A stretch of 64,000 nucleotides of DNA from Pestalotiopsis fici W106-1 (lineage: Eukaryota > Ascomycota > Sordariomycetes > Amphisphaeriales > Sporocadaceae). Location: the NCBI RefSeq assembly GCF_000516985.1, contig NW_006917102.1, positions 186,001 to 250,000 on the forward strand, written 5' to 3'. The notes below the pieces were generated by a model. The model saw only the letters and a program-made list of their open reading frames with translations, had not been told where the DNA came from and ran no database searches. How positions within the stretch are numbered: the first letter of the stretch is position 1; each line of letters begins with the position of its first letter. This document shows positions 33,912 to 45,871 of this stretch, piece after piece. Both the position numbers and the translations under genes were made by a program.

Positions 33912-36033
33912 CTTCATCGCCGACTTCATCGCCGACATTGAATAGCTTAACGTCAGACGTCGCTCCTACCCTCTCGTCTATAGCATAGGCAAAGAGGCAC
34001 AATTCTTGAGTGTAACGTTGATGCAGATGCAGTCTCTAGAAGCCAACTGTTTTGGTGAGAGTCTAGCTATCAGCTACCACAGTAGCTGATTTCTGACGAG
34101 TGATGAGAAATGAAAGTTTGATGCTGGCAGACTCGGAGGATCTGAAGGGATAATCGGTTGAGAAGTATTGATGATGAGTGCGATCTCCTTTGTTATCCGA
34201 CACAGCGATTCGGCGCTATATACCCGACATGACCAAGCCATTATACACTCATTTAATGAATAAAATCTATTTTGAACAAATTAATACGTGTGATCATGAA
34301 AATCTCGATGGCTTCCCATGACTTAGTTCCGTCGCTCTGGATATGGTCTCAAGTCATCTACATGGATACCATGAGACCCCGAAGATGAGCGTTCTTACCA
34401 CCACAAGACTTATATCTCACACGAGCCAGGTTTACCCCTTGGGCTCGACCCAATGTCCGAGACCAGCTAATAAATATAAACTACTCATTTTCTGGAATGA
34501 GTCGGCAGACACGGCCCTCTGAGCAGCATATACGCTTCGCGTCGCTCTCGTGTAATGGGCTGCCAGGGAGCATTTCCTCCGGGAAGGAACCCACTTGTCA
34601 TCCTGCATAACAGTAAACCACCATGCAAGTGTTTGTAAATACTCACGGGCCTCAGGTCCCAGTGCCTCACCATGCCAGTTGGAGGAAACTTGGTACACAT
34701 GGTACCAAGCCACGCGTCTGTCGAGTGAGAAAGAGCTGTAGGATTGAGCCGAGAGGAATCCATCGGGCTCTATTCGGCAAGCCTATGCGGAACACTTTGG
34801 GCTCACTTGGTGGTGTCATGCTTGGGCATGATCGGGAGCCGACATTCCACGACTGGATCCGCATTGCTTTGAACGGAGCTTTACTCGTTTTGTTTTATTG
34901 TTATTGCCCCCTCTTGGGCATGCAGATGACTCTAGAACAATGAGTCCATGTTGTAGCTCGAATTGTGACTATGCTTGAGTCACAGTCATGTGGCATATCC
35001 GATCAAGGTACACCGTTTGGGCATATTTTGCCATGGTTTCCAGGTCACTCGGGGTATAGAAGAAGCCCTCCATCGGAGCATAGTCTCCTGAGCCCATCAT
35101 GATCTACCTTGATCATATATTCAAGAGAGCATAGCTAGAATATCTCTAGCATGGCCAGTAGACCAGCCAGGAGACCATCCGAGCCTATTGTTCATGCCCA
35201 AACCGCTCACTGACATTCTTTTAGAACCCCTAGATTCGTGGGCGGTGTTTAGTGTCGTTTGGGAGAGACGCCAGTCCACTGGTCTCGGTTAGCGACGCAC
35301 GAAGAATCCGGGGCAATTCTTTTTGCGTTCAAACCGAATCAAACTAATCAGATCAGCTTCTACTACAAAAAGAAGCATCCGGAGCTTTGTCCGATGGTGA
35401 GGGTACTATATTTCTAATAGAGTTCACAAGATCTCAACGCAAAGGACGTTGTTATAAGGCACGACTGACACTAAAGCCGGTCACTAAGCCTTGTGCTATT
35501 GCTATTGAGTCATTGAATCCAGAAAGGTTCGTGCCAAGTAGGAGCTTCTCCTCCGAAATGGGGGTCCCCTTACTCTCTACACTTTATTCTACATAGAATG
35601 GAGGCTCAAAAGGGACTCCCGCCGCTACTACCAACACCAAGGTTTGGGGGTTGTAAGAAACAGGAAATAAAAGCTGGACTGGTGAAACTACCGAATGTCA
35701 ATGATTTTCAAGACATGAGATTCCCAAAGAGGTTGATGCATGCAGCCATCGATGTCACTAAATTGCAACAGACTTTGTGTACACGAAACTTGGGTGGTAG
35801 TTTTATGTTACTATCTTCTAGTGGCAGCGTTGAGATTTTCCCCCTCTTCTTTCCTAGCTGTCTAATGGGAAGTGACATGAGCCACGCCGTCGTGATAGCT
35901 TGTTACCAAGGACACATTGGCAATGATGAATACATTACGAGTTGGAATGTGGCCTTTGCAGCAGATATAGAACCTCGGCATGGTCTGCGGTATGGATTGA
36001 TGAATTTGATATAAAATGTTTGGGTGGCGAATA
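33912..36033. other. Gene-poor region right of the repeat-tailed gene
   Basis: About 2.1 kb with only short overlapping ORFs and no recognisable domain. Frames near 34432-34943 and 35387-36014 were inspected and have no motif or splice pattern. Confidence 0.4.
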
Positions 36034-36370
36034 TCCCCTTATCTGGCAAGCACCCTCCTTTTTGACTTGATCGCCAGAGAGTACTTGCAAAACTACCCAA
36101 TCACATACCGTAAATTCTCCCTAGATTATATTATCTGAATAACTTCGTAACCACTATTTGAATCCTATTTAAAAATATAAAGAATAATAAATAAATTCCA
36201 GAATTAACTTAATATAGCTTTTTAAAAAATTGAAAAAATATCGGCGGTCTTTGAGCACCGGTCGAATGCAGAGATTTCGAGTATTATAGCGGATATGTAC
36301 TCCATTTTTTTAGGCTCGGCGTACCAAAACTGCCATATAAGGCAAGGAGGGTGCTTGCCAGATAAGGGGA
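36034..36370. mobile_element. Miniature inverted-repeat element (MITE-like), 337 bp, TA target duplication
   Basis: The ends are perfect 27-bp inverted repeats: 36034-36060 starts TCCCCTTATCTGGCAAGCAC, and 36344-36370 is its exact reverse complement. TA flanks each end (36032-36033 and 36371-36372), matching the duplication made by Tc1/mariner-Fot1 type elements. The 280-bp interior is AT-rich, has no coding capacity and looks RIP-affected in its centre. The non-autonomous status is seen; membership of the Fot1/pogo group is inferred from the TA duplication and TIR length. Confidence 0.85.
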
Positions 36371-39300
36371 TACTTGAATAGGTTCCGAATTTACCAGCCA
36401 TAACTATGATTTTCGCTACATAACTAGGTAGGGGTACGAGGGTAGGGATTTGGGCCAATCTCACTGCGCCGGCGCGCCTCCGGATAGACACAATCGTGCT
36501 GGAAAGCGGAGACCAAAGAGGCGTATTGGACTATTCGACCAATGAGACCATCGATGCGTGGTGCTGGATTGGGTGACGCCGCCACAATAGTGACGATCTA
36601 TCCTGGAAATAGGCCGTTTCATAGTCCCCTGGTGAACCCAGACCCTGAAGATTGTTTACCAATGTGTAAGTGGCACTGCAACTGGTCGACGGACTTGCTA
36701 GGCATCGCCATAAACGCAATCTTGTTGCCACTGCAAAATATTTCAACCCCGAATTTCACATGTAAATCTTTAGGTGAGAAATATAGGCAGATAGGTAAAC
36801 ACGGAAGCCGGGGAAGAGGAATGAAAGGACACCTCTTAAAATGTCAAACAAACCGGGTCTAGCGGAGGAGTGGCATATTGCATAGTACAGATTACTGCTA
36901 AAACACAAACCCTTGGTCTGAGCGGGCATCCACAACGAAGACCTGGCAGTTAGGTACAGTGCTATTCCGTACACTAATCTGTACAGAGGCAGCGCCAACA
37001 TTTGACTTTGTAGCTCTTAATAACGACCGTCCCTTGAGACTGAAGCCTGACATGGGTACTAAGCCCGTCGGATGTTCATGCCGTTGGTATAATGTAGCAA
37101 AACTATACGGTACCTACGTCGGCCGGTTAGCCCCTGTGCCAAATATGGTGCTTGCGACGGAAGAGAAAAAAAAAAAAGAAGGGCTGTAGTATCGAGTTGA
37201 ACTACTATATACTAGCAAATCTACAGATGAAGGTCCATAGCACCATGTACAATATGCCAATATGGGGTAGCACAGCCTTGCTTGAATACCAGATTGGAAT
37301 AATGTTGGCGCAGATACCCAACCATGCTTATGTCAAGTGCATGATCAGATAATAACATGCTTGAGATCACGGAAACCCGCCGGGGGCCTGGAAGTTCTTC
37401 TATTCGGCTAGTCAGTGCCCGGAAAACTTTTCGATCAATTGTATCCACTGAAGGATCGTGGTAGTGGGCGGCGGGATTCTGTGTCCGAGGCTCTGCAAGA
37501 ATCCACTCTACTCATCAGGAGGATGGATGGGTAAGACAAGAAGCGGTTTCTGCAGTCGGCATGCTCGTTGATGATCTTCTCGAATAAGGGATAATAGCTA
37601 TAGATGGCGGTGTCGACGCATGCATGACACAAGATGGTGATAGCTAGGTACCTTATTGATGATGGTGGCCATGTTAGCTTGCCTGGAGACATGCCGCCAG
37701 ATGCGGAATTTGTACCATGGTGCGGGTTCTCAACGGCCTGGACTGAATCATGACTGGGGAGATAGTGAGAAGGACATGTGCCACAAACAGTCAAGTCAAG
37801 TCGCGCTATCATGAAGAATGGTCCCTTGAGCATTCTCCTGGGCCTTGTGGTAGTACTATGAGAGCGGCCGACGCCCGGGGTTCATTTGCGCCAAGACCGT
37901 TGAAAATGCCATGTGGGTGAGGCTCTCACTAATTTCTCTATCTCTAGTCGGCGTCCTTTTCAGCAGCCCTACCATAGATGCCGAACGGGCTAGTTGTTGT
38001 CGACTTTATTAACGTACGTACAGTAGGAAGAGATCGCCCACCATTTATTCGTGTTGAACGGTTAGCTTTTGAGAATAACCGGGAATATGAAGCCAGTAGA
38101 TCACTTTTACCAATCCACCAGTATAAAGTAGTGGGAGTCATGAGGACGATGGAAATGCGTCCTGATCCCTCGCCGTGGAAGGGCAAAAAGCAAAGTAAAA
38201 GCCAATTTGTCATGTGTGTGTGCGCAATCGCGGGGTTCGACGCTTTTTTGTCGGATTTTCTCTGCCCGCTCATAGGTACCTACTTGGGGGGACCTGACCA
38301 AAACCCAAAGTTGGATAGCTTGCCCCGGCAGTGGGGTTCCAAAGGGTCGATCATCCAGTCGAGAGGCTGAAGTCAGTATCGCCCGCATAAAAATTTCTAG
38401 GATCTTGATGCGAGAGATGCATATCACGGGCCCAGAACCCAAAGCATTTGCTGCTGCTGCTGCGGATGGTATCTGAGCACAGCCATTTTGCCATTCGGAT
38501 AGGCTGGGAAGACAAAAAGATCAAAGACTTACTATTGCCATAATCTCCATTTTTGCCTCTGAACCGCTTAGTCGTCGGCCAGTGAATAGGACATGGCGCC
38601 GAGTAGCCCACACGACCCAGACCCAAACTTCGTGGAATCATTTTAGTGTAGTAGACTGCATGCGGTGACTAGTCGTTGGCTCCGACATATTGTAGATCCT
38701 TTTCTCCCCATAGCAGGTCCAATATCCCGATACTTGTGGCCCTGAACAGTGGTAAGTACCACAAATAAAGACCAGGTTTTCAAGCAGGACCAGGTAGGCA
38801 GGTATTCCGGAGGTGTAAGTCTGACCTGCAGCCAGACCCGCGACAGAATATCGTAAGTATGACGCAGAGACTGGCGAGAAAGCGGAAGGCCCAGGACAAT
38901 GCAGATAAATCATCTGATGCAGCAAACCCGGGGAAACAGGAAAGCATGGTAATGGCAGTCCGACCTTGTACAATCCCTGGGTCGCACGCCTGTCTTCAAA
39001 TCAGAGTTGTGTCTTCGATCGCTAGGTTCCGAAGAAAACACCCTGATCAAGGTGCCTAGTAGCCAGCCGGGCAAGGTAGGGAGGGTCCTGTCTGCTCCTG
39101 CGGCAGGATGAAGGAAAAAAAAAAAAAAAAAAAAAAAAGGTCAACTACGTACCCAGCTCGCCCAGGTCTAGGTAGGTCCAATTATACCGACGGCGCAGAG
39201 CCCAAATAGTGTGTTTCTATGGTAGCACGACCAAGAAGGCGATGGTTGCGTCTCGAATCACATTATGAGGAAGAATTCTTTGAAATTGCCAAAACTGTGC

Positions 39301-40056
39301 AAGTCGCTACTATTCGAAAGAGAGCCCCAGTTTCACGCCACTCTATGATAGGCGAAAAAAAATATAGAGAAAGACAATAAATAAATAAAAGAAGGGTCAA
39401 GGAAATGAAGGGAGAAAAAAAAAACAAATTCAGAAAAGGAACCACCCCAGGAGCGCACGAACACGGACGGCTATTTGGCTGGGGCCCGCTAAAGTGGTAA
39501 GCGCAGTGCAGAGGCGCTACTCAAACACACCCAATCAGGGACCGTAGGGAGCAAAAGCTCCGGCGCATATTCGCAAATACACCAGCTGTGGGAGGCGCAA
39601 AAAGTTGAGGATAATCTCTGAACAAGGCGACACTGAGAACTGATGTGTGCCTTGACAGCAATTTGTTGTCACCGTGTTCACTTTTGCCTACCTATATACC
39701 ACGACGTTGTGACCCCATCGTGACGATATCAAGGTGTTTTCCAGGTCCTTCTAGGGGCTTCATTGCTTGGACTTACCTCAGAATATCGACGCCGAGTGGC
39801 TAACCGGCCCTTTTTCTACATATATTTTTTTTTTCTGGCTTCGACTTTCATTCCGTGGCTGTCCGGATTTCCAATGAGAAACGAAGAAAGCCACGCTTGC
39901 GGCTAAAATATCAAGCCTCAAAAACTCTACCGCTACTGTTATGCACTTTCAAAGGTTGGTCGCCAACTTTAATACTACATTCAAGGGGTTCATTACCTGT
40001 TGTATACGTCCAATCTTACGCATCGCCAGCTCCCATATCTACAGCCAACCACTTTC
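36371..40056. other. Gene-poor region between MITE and Cys-rich ORF
   Basis: About 3.7 kb. ORFs of 60-132 codons overlap on both strands without domain motifs or consistent exon joins. It contains a 24-A tract and scattered CCTAGGTA/TACCTACC-like short words. No gene is supported. Confidence 0.4.
39115..39138 (+). repeat. Homopolymer tract of 24 A
   Basis: Uninterrupted A run in gene-poor DNA. It could mark the tail of a very old retroposed sequence or simple slippage; nothing upstream resembles a retroelement. Confidence 0.85.
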
Positions 40057-40254
40057 ATGTGCGTGGAGCACACTGCCGAGTGCCCAGTCTGCGGGAAGCA
40101 ATATCTGTTATACGTCACATTTTGCCCATTCTTTCACCCGCCGCTGCTTTGGTGCCCTGTTGGCGTGACTGAGGTTCGGGATGATATGGCCGAAGGACAG
40201 TGTCCAAGTCCTGTTTGTCCTTTTAGTCGGACCGGCGGATGCGAGGTCATATAA
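40057..40254 (+). CDS. Small cysteine-rich hypothetical protein
   Basis: A 65-codon frame from ATG at 40057. Cysteine spacing is unusually regular: AECPVCGKQY, FCPFF, WCPVGVTEV, then CPSPVCP and a terminal GGC. CxxC and CPxxxC pairs suggest a small metal-binding or disulfide protein, and the WCP-GV-EV-D-CPSPVC order looks like fungal zinc-ribbon-like hypothetical proteins. The frame stays open upstream of the ATG, so an extra 5' exon is possible. There is no signal peptide. It ends 56 bp from the 3' end of the convergent epimerase gene. The evidence is the pattern only. Confidence 0.42.
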   Translation: MCVEHTAECPVCGKQYLLYVTFCPFFHPPLLWCPVGVTEVRDDMAEGQCPSPVCPFSRTGGCEVI

Positions 40255-40310
40255 TCACTCAAGGGCCGGTTCAACCACAAGAGACCAATTTGGGTTGCCT
40301 TGAAGCAACC

Positions 40311-41423
40311 TCAGAGCTTCTGGCCATTGGGACTGATTTCAACAATCTGGTCAAGTCCCTCGTATTTGGGAACCTCAAAGTCATATTTCTTGGCAATTGA
40401 CGGCGAAACGAATCTGTGTCCGTGTCATTGGAACGTCGAGTGCGGAATTTCGGTACAAGAAGCATCAGGACAAGAAAAACTTACCGACCACCCACGAAAT
40501 GCCGACCCTTGAAATGCTTCACCAAAGGCTTGGGCGCAGTGAGGCTGACTAAAAAGTCTGGCATGAATGAACTGCCAAGGCCCGATTTTGGGGGACCATC
40601 TTCAATATTCCATGAAGACGGCGCATCGACCGAAGTGACCGGAATATTGGTCTCTTCAAGGGCCTTGATGACTGCCGGGAAAGGCTCTCGAACTTCGCCC
40701 GAAAAGCTGAAGCCTACGCATCAATTAGTACGAGTATGGGCTGGACCCAGGATATCACGACTGGCCTACCGAATATGGCATCGACAATATGATCCGTGGA
40801 CTTCACAGCAGACGAAAAGTCTTCGACGAATGGGACTTCGAGATCTTCCAGCTGCTTTGCGAGACGCTATGCGAAAACGATACATTAGGACTCAAAAACA
40901 GATCAGGAGCGCTGGATTGTGTACAGATCACGAATGACAAGAACTCGTGCGGGTAGGAAGGGTAAAACGAGTATATGATCAATGGGTAAAGAGATAGAGC
41001 TGGCGCTTAGCAACCACTCCCCTCAAATACGCGTTTGATAAGACACGTGCTGCTCCGAGTCCTTTTTTGTGCAATGATCGTGCTCACCTGGTAAAGTTCA
41101 TTCTTGCTACGTTTCGGGTAGTAAATGGTGGGTTGGTAGCCGTAGTGTCTGAGATGACGGGCAGCGACCAGTCCATCACCACCATTGTTTCCTGGCCCGC
41201 AAGCCACGAGCACTCGTGAGCCTTTGTCTAATGGATGAACACGGTAAATAACCTGCGAAACCGATAGTCCTGCCAATTCCATAAGCTGGTCGATGGAAAA
41301 TGCTCCTGTGCTCATGAGCTCTTTGTCTAGCGCGGCAGCAGCCTTGGCTGAGAGAGTCTCGAGTGGTGTTAGTGAATGATGTATACATGACGAAAGGTTT
41401 GACTGACTGACCTTTAGTGCCAT
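40311..41423 (-). CDS. NAD(P)H-hydrate epimerase (YjeF N-terminal domain)
   Basis: Five exons (41423-41412, 41357-41088, 40866-40770, 40713-40485, 40413-40311) give 236 aa. The first exon is only 12 nt (MALK) and joins directly to [20 protein letters not shown], the conserved start of the family. [16 protein letters not shown] is the phosphate-binding loop, [20 protein letters not shown] crosses a splice site, and [15 protein letters not shown] holds the active-site Asp. The length equals the usual single-domain fungal enzyme (about 240 aa). It equilibrates the R and S forms of hydrated NAD(P)H so a dehydratase can repair them; no dehydratase domain is fused. The second intron (221 bp) is long for this window. 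Fungal homologues are cytosolic or mitochondrial. Confidence 0.93.
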
Positions 41424-41936
41424 CTTTTTGTGATGGAATTGAGCTCTACAAATGCGGTTCAACGCATTAGCAGACAGAATGATCTAGAATTTGTATTGCA
41501 GCGCAAGGCAAAAAATACTCAATGGGTTGATGAGCTTCTAGATGAGAATGGAAAGTGTAGAACTACGCCGAGTTGACTGACATCACTGCGGGAGCAGCCG
41601 GGGCTGGGCTGGGATTGAATGTTTCTAAACAGGGGCCAGGAAGGTTCTAGCGAGCACTGTTGGGGTGCCCCCTCGTCCTGTCTCACAGCGGCCCCATCCC
41701 CGTTCCGCCAGCCTACCTAGGAGGGATGGCGGAGGGGGGGGGGTCACCACCTGGGTCGCGTCGAGTTGCAAGGCCCGGAACAACGTAAAGCCCCCACCGA
41801 CAAATTTCCTCTAGGCCAGAGCTCCTATCAATTGTACGCGCGAAGCGCATGCGACCCTGCAAGTGGTGATGGCTTCAGCTTGAAACCTCTACCGGAGTAT
41901 TTGTTTGTCTTTTCTTTTCTTGGCAGCCACAGCATC
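41424..41936. other. Divergent promoter region, epimerase / MRPS16
   Basis: 513 bp with a G-run (9 G near 41735) and short CCTAGG words. It drives two divergent housekeeping genes. No other feature. Confidence 0.45.
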
Positions 41937-42526
41937 ATGACGATCAAAATCAGACTCGCACGCTTTGGGCGTCGCAATGCCCCCTTCTACAACATTGTAG
42001 TTGCACAGGCTCGGTACGTGCAAATCCTGCTGGCATACTCCCCATTGCGCAACTCCAACATTTCCACCAAATGCGCTTGACCCTTACCGAGAACCATTGG
42101 GCTAACCATGTGATTTTATTGTTCTTTTAGGTCTGCACGCAACTCAAAGCCCCTCGAGGTCATTGGCACATACGACCCCATGCCAAAGGCTGACCCCTAC
42201 GATGACTCTGGCCGCCTGCACAAGGACATCAATCTCGATATTTTGAGAGCCAAGTACTGGCTCGGTGTAGGAGCGCAGCCCACGGATACCATGTGGAGGA
42301 TAATGTCCATGGTAAGCTCTACTCTGAGGAATTCCAGCTGCTGGATGTACCATGGGCAGCGAGAATGTCGATCTGTTTCAGCAATATATAGCTAACGCAC
42401 GCCAAATCGCAGGTCGGAATTCTCGACCCAAAGCACAGAAACCATCAACCAAGGACGGCGCCGCCGTTGCCAGAATCCATCACAGGAAAGACCATCGAGG
42501 CGAGTGGCACGAGCACGACGGTATAG
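41937..42526 (+). CDS. mrps16: Mitochondrial ribosomal protein S16 (bS16m)
   Basis: Three exons (41937-42013, 42131-42311, 42413-42526) give 123 aa. MTIKIRLARFGRRNAPFYNI followed by VVAQARSARNSKPLEVIGTYDP after splicing is the bS16 signature, and KDINLDILRAKYWLGVGAQPTD closes the conserved domain. The C-terminal extension (about residues 86-123) is polar and lineage-specific. The protein binds the small-subunit rRNA of the mitoribosome. As in other fungi, no cleavable presequence is obvious and the bacterial-type start is kept. The stop (TAG) follows AGTGGCACGAGCACGACGGTA-type low-conservation sequence, so the last exon boundary is slightly less certain. Confidence 0.93.
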
Positions 42527-43044
42527 ACAGGCCGACCTGTTTGGGTCCGGTGACACCGACAATGTATGATACCAATGTAAACACAGCAGCATGCCAAGGC
42601 GTTGGGGATTGCTTTTGAAAAAAGAAAGATCAAACTACGACTGTACTATATCAAGCCGAGATCTGGGGCCGTATCCTTTCAGACGGGAATCTGCACAGAC
42701 TCTATAGATACGGACCGAGAATGACACTGGGTTCCTCCAAATTCTCGACTGTGCGACGTGAGGTGATGCCAAGAGTGAGAACGGATTGACTTTGCTGGAG
42801 GTCAATCTTCTCGGTGGGTAGGGAGTTCTTGATGGAGCGTCATTTGAATGTGGCAAGGCTTTTGCTCGCGGAGAACACGAGACTCTTGGTAGCTATTAAT
42901 AGGCTAGAGTTGAGCATGTATTCACCAGACTGCAGCGAAAAGCTATCATAGACAGCAGAGCTCATGTGATTGGCATGTCTAGCATATCTATCAAGGTAAT
43001 CATACGAAATACAAACTCCAGGCGCCTTGACTATAATTCAAACT
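42527..43044. other. Convergent intergenic region
   Basis: 518 bp between the 3' ends of the MRPS16 and carboxylase genes. No gene or repeat is seen. Confidence 0.45.
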
Positions 43045-45232
43045 TTACTGTTGGGCGGCACCATCTTCTTCAAAGACTACTAATACAGTCCCGGCTTTGC
43101 ACACATCGCCAGCCCTGTGAGCGAGCTTCTTGATGACACCGTCTTGGGGTGATCGAATGACTGTTTCCATCTTCATGGATTCAATGCTGAATATATGGTT
43201 AGCAAAGACAGCATAGTATGGGACTTGCAGCAAATTCAACTTACACGACAAGAGGAGCACCCTTTGCCACGACATCACCTTCTTGAACCTCATTCTTCAA
43301 CACCTTGCAAGGCATCGGTGCAACTACAGAGGCCGTGACCTCCTTGATACCCAGAGCCTTTTCATACCACAACGGCGATACCAATGATAACTCGGTCTTG
43401 ATGCCATGTTGGAATACTGACACCTTGTTATCATTGTTGGGATCTTGGACGACGGTCGTTTCTACTCTAGCGTCGGGGAAGAATGTGGTCAGATTTGTCT
43501 TTTGCAACCCCAGAATGGGCGATGAAACCAGATTTTCAAATTTGACGGGCGCTTCGTCTTTCCTGACGACCTGGGCATCATAGAGTTGGTTGCCCTTTTG
43601 AGTAATGACAACCTTGACGACCTCTCCCTCTTTCTGGTCCAGGACATCCAAGTTCTTAAATGTGAAGGTATGTTCCGTGGCTCCTTGTCCAAAACCCAGC
43701 GAGCCACCGTGGAGCCCAGCCGTGGATTGCAACGAGGACACAAATAAGCCCAGCGCAGCTTGTGTGTACACTTCAGGCTTTGCAATCTTTGGTGCAAACA
43801 GTTCCGATTCCCATTTCTTGATGAAGCCTGTCTCCACATCCCCCTCGATGAAAGCCGGAGAATTGCAGAGCTGTTTCAGGAACTCGATGTTCGTACTGAG
43901 TCCCACAACTTCATATTCGCGCAAAGCTCGCTCCATCCGCCTGATGGCCGTTTCTCGGTCATCGCCTCGTACGATAAGTTTCGCAATCATGCCGTCATAT
44001 GCCTCTGTTACTGTATCGCCTTCGGCAAATCCTGCGTCTATCCTGATGTCCTCATCGGTCTTTGGTGTGGTCAAATGAACAAGCTTGCCGGAATCTGGCA
44101 AGAAACCCTTCTCCGGATTCTCGGCATAGATTCTGGCTTCGATAGCTGCGCCTCGCTGCTTGATCTGCTCCTTGATCTCTTCTTGAGTCATGGGCAGCTT
44201 TTCGCCAGCAGCCACTCTGAATTGCCATTCGACCAGATCCGTGCCGGTAACCATCTCACTCACGGGATGTTCAACTTGTAATCTGGTGTTCATTTCCATA
44301 AAGTAGAACTCGCCCGTGTCCTTGTCCAGGATGAATTCGACGGTACCAGCACCGACGTAGCCAACAGCGAGCGCTGCCGTCCTGGCCTTTTCCCACAAGT
44401 CGAGTCTAGTCACATCGTCCAGGTTTGGCGCCGGAGATTCCTCGAGGATCTTTTGGTGCCGTCTCTGCACACTGCAGTCTCGCTCGCCCAAAGCAACGCA
44501 GTTGCCCAACTTGTCCGCAAAGACCTGGACTTCGACGTGCCGTGGCCTTATGATGTACTTTTCGACCAGCATGACCTCACCACCCTCACCAAAGCTAGCC
44601 CTGGCCTCGGCCCTGGCACTCTTGAGCTGCTGTAGAAACTCGCCCTCCTCCATGACGATACGCATGCCCTTGCCGCCACCACCTTTGACGCTTTTGAGGA
44701 GCACCGGGAACTTGATTTCCTTGGCGTGGTTCAAGAGTTCCGTCTCGCCCTGATCGCCGCCGTGATAGCCTGGCACACAGGGCACGCCGGCTTTGGTCAT
44801 GATCTCTTTACTCCTGGCCTTGTCTCCCATGTCCGCCATGGCTTTGGCAGGCGGACCAACAAATACAATGCCTTCTTGTTCGCATCTTTCCGCAAAGGCA
44901 GAGTTCTCTGAAAGAAAGCCATAGCCGGGGTGGAGGGCCTGGATGCCATGTTGCTTCGCCAGCTTGACTATCCGCTCGCCGTCGAGGTATGCATTCGCGG
45001 GGCCGAGGCCAATGGCATTGGGTGAGCAGGCTGCATGCTGGGAGGATGCGTCTGGATCTGTGTACAACGTCGTGGTCTGGATCCCGAGACGTTTGGCCGT
45101 CTTGTTGATGCGTAGAGCAATCTCTCCACGATTCGCAATCAAGAGCGACGTGATTGGTGTCACGGGTACAGAAGAAGCGGTGCTGGAATTGAAGAGCCGG
45201 CGGGGTGCAAAGCGAGGCTTGATGGATCGCAT
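43045..45232 (-). CDS. mccA: 3-methylcrotonyl-CoA carboxylase, biotin-containing alpha subunit
   Basis: Exons 45232-43245 and 43186-43045 with a 58-bp intron give 709 aa. An Arg/Ser-rich presequence (MRSIKPRFAPRRLFNSS) indicates mitochondrial import. The biotin carboxylase part starts at SLLIANRGEIALRI, has the ATP-grasp loop KSVKGGGGKGMRIV, the HVEVQVFADK strand, GERDCSVQRRHQKILEESPA and EMNTRLQVEHPVSE. The biotinyl domain is split by the intron, and the acceptor lysine lies in VIESMKMETV. Length and the MCC-type middle region separate it from pyruvate and acetyl-CoA carboxylases; propionyl-CoA carboxylase is the main alternative, but is not usual in ascomycetes. It works in leucine breakdown with the beta subunit, which is not in this window. 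Confidence 0.93.
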
Positions 45233-45871
45233 CTTGAAGTATTATTCTTCTGGTCTATTATAGAATCAATGGTGTATAGGTGGGAAGCTGATGAACTGAT
45301 TATTTGAACCAGAAGTAGACACAATCATTAAACATCGCCAACGTCAAGAAAGAGAAATGTCTCGGGCCTGGTATATTTCATCGTGAGCAAGAAGAGGAAG
45401 GTTAATCTGTAATGTAAGAAAAGGCCCCTCGGTATAAGAAGGCCGACGTTATGCGCTGCCGCTCTGCCGCTCAATGCCGTTCAAGTGGTGGCTTATGTTT
45501 GGACTCTGGAGGTCAGGTCACAAGGTGCATACCAGCTTACCTTGGCCTGGCGCATTGATCATAAACATGGATTGTTGGAGAGCTCACTCAGGGACCTAGC
45601 AGGCTAGCAACTGGGGTAGGTCTAAATCTAGCGCTAAAAGTCCCCAAGCAACCAGAGCTACAGTGAGGTCATGGAGTGGATTTCAGTGGGGTCATAGCTT
45701 ATCCGGGGGCTGCTGTTCTGCTTCGTAATGCTCCGAGAAAATGGAATTGCCCCTCCATCAGTGCAACTGCCGATCGTGAGACCGGAACGCGACTGTTGAA
45801 GATAACTATCGTTGTCACTGTCCGATATCACTTTCGAACTGCCATCCCCTTACTGACGGATCACCAAGACA
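45233..45871. other. Divergent promoter region, mccA / PNPOx-like gene
   Basis: 639 bp between divergent start codons. No repeat or RNA gene is seen. Confidence 0.45.

Noticed and set aside
37435..37833. A 132-codon minus-strand frame in the gene-poor interval
   Set aside because: No homology I can recognise and no continuation through plausible introns.
40416..40937. A 173-codon plus-strand frame opposite the epimerase gene
   Set aside because: Antisense shadow; the minus strand yields a complete NAD(P)H-hydrate epimerase.
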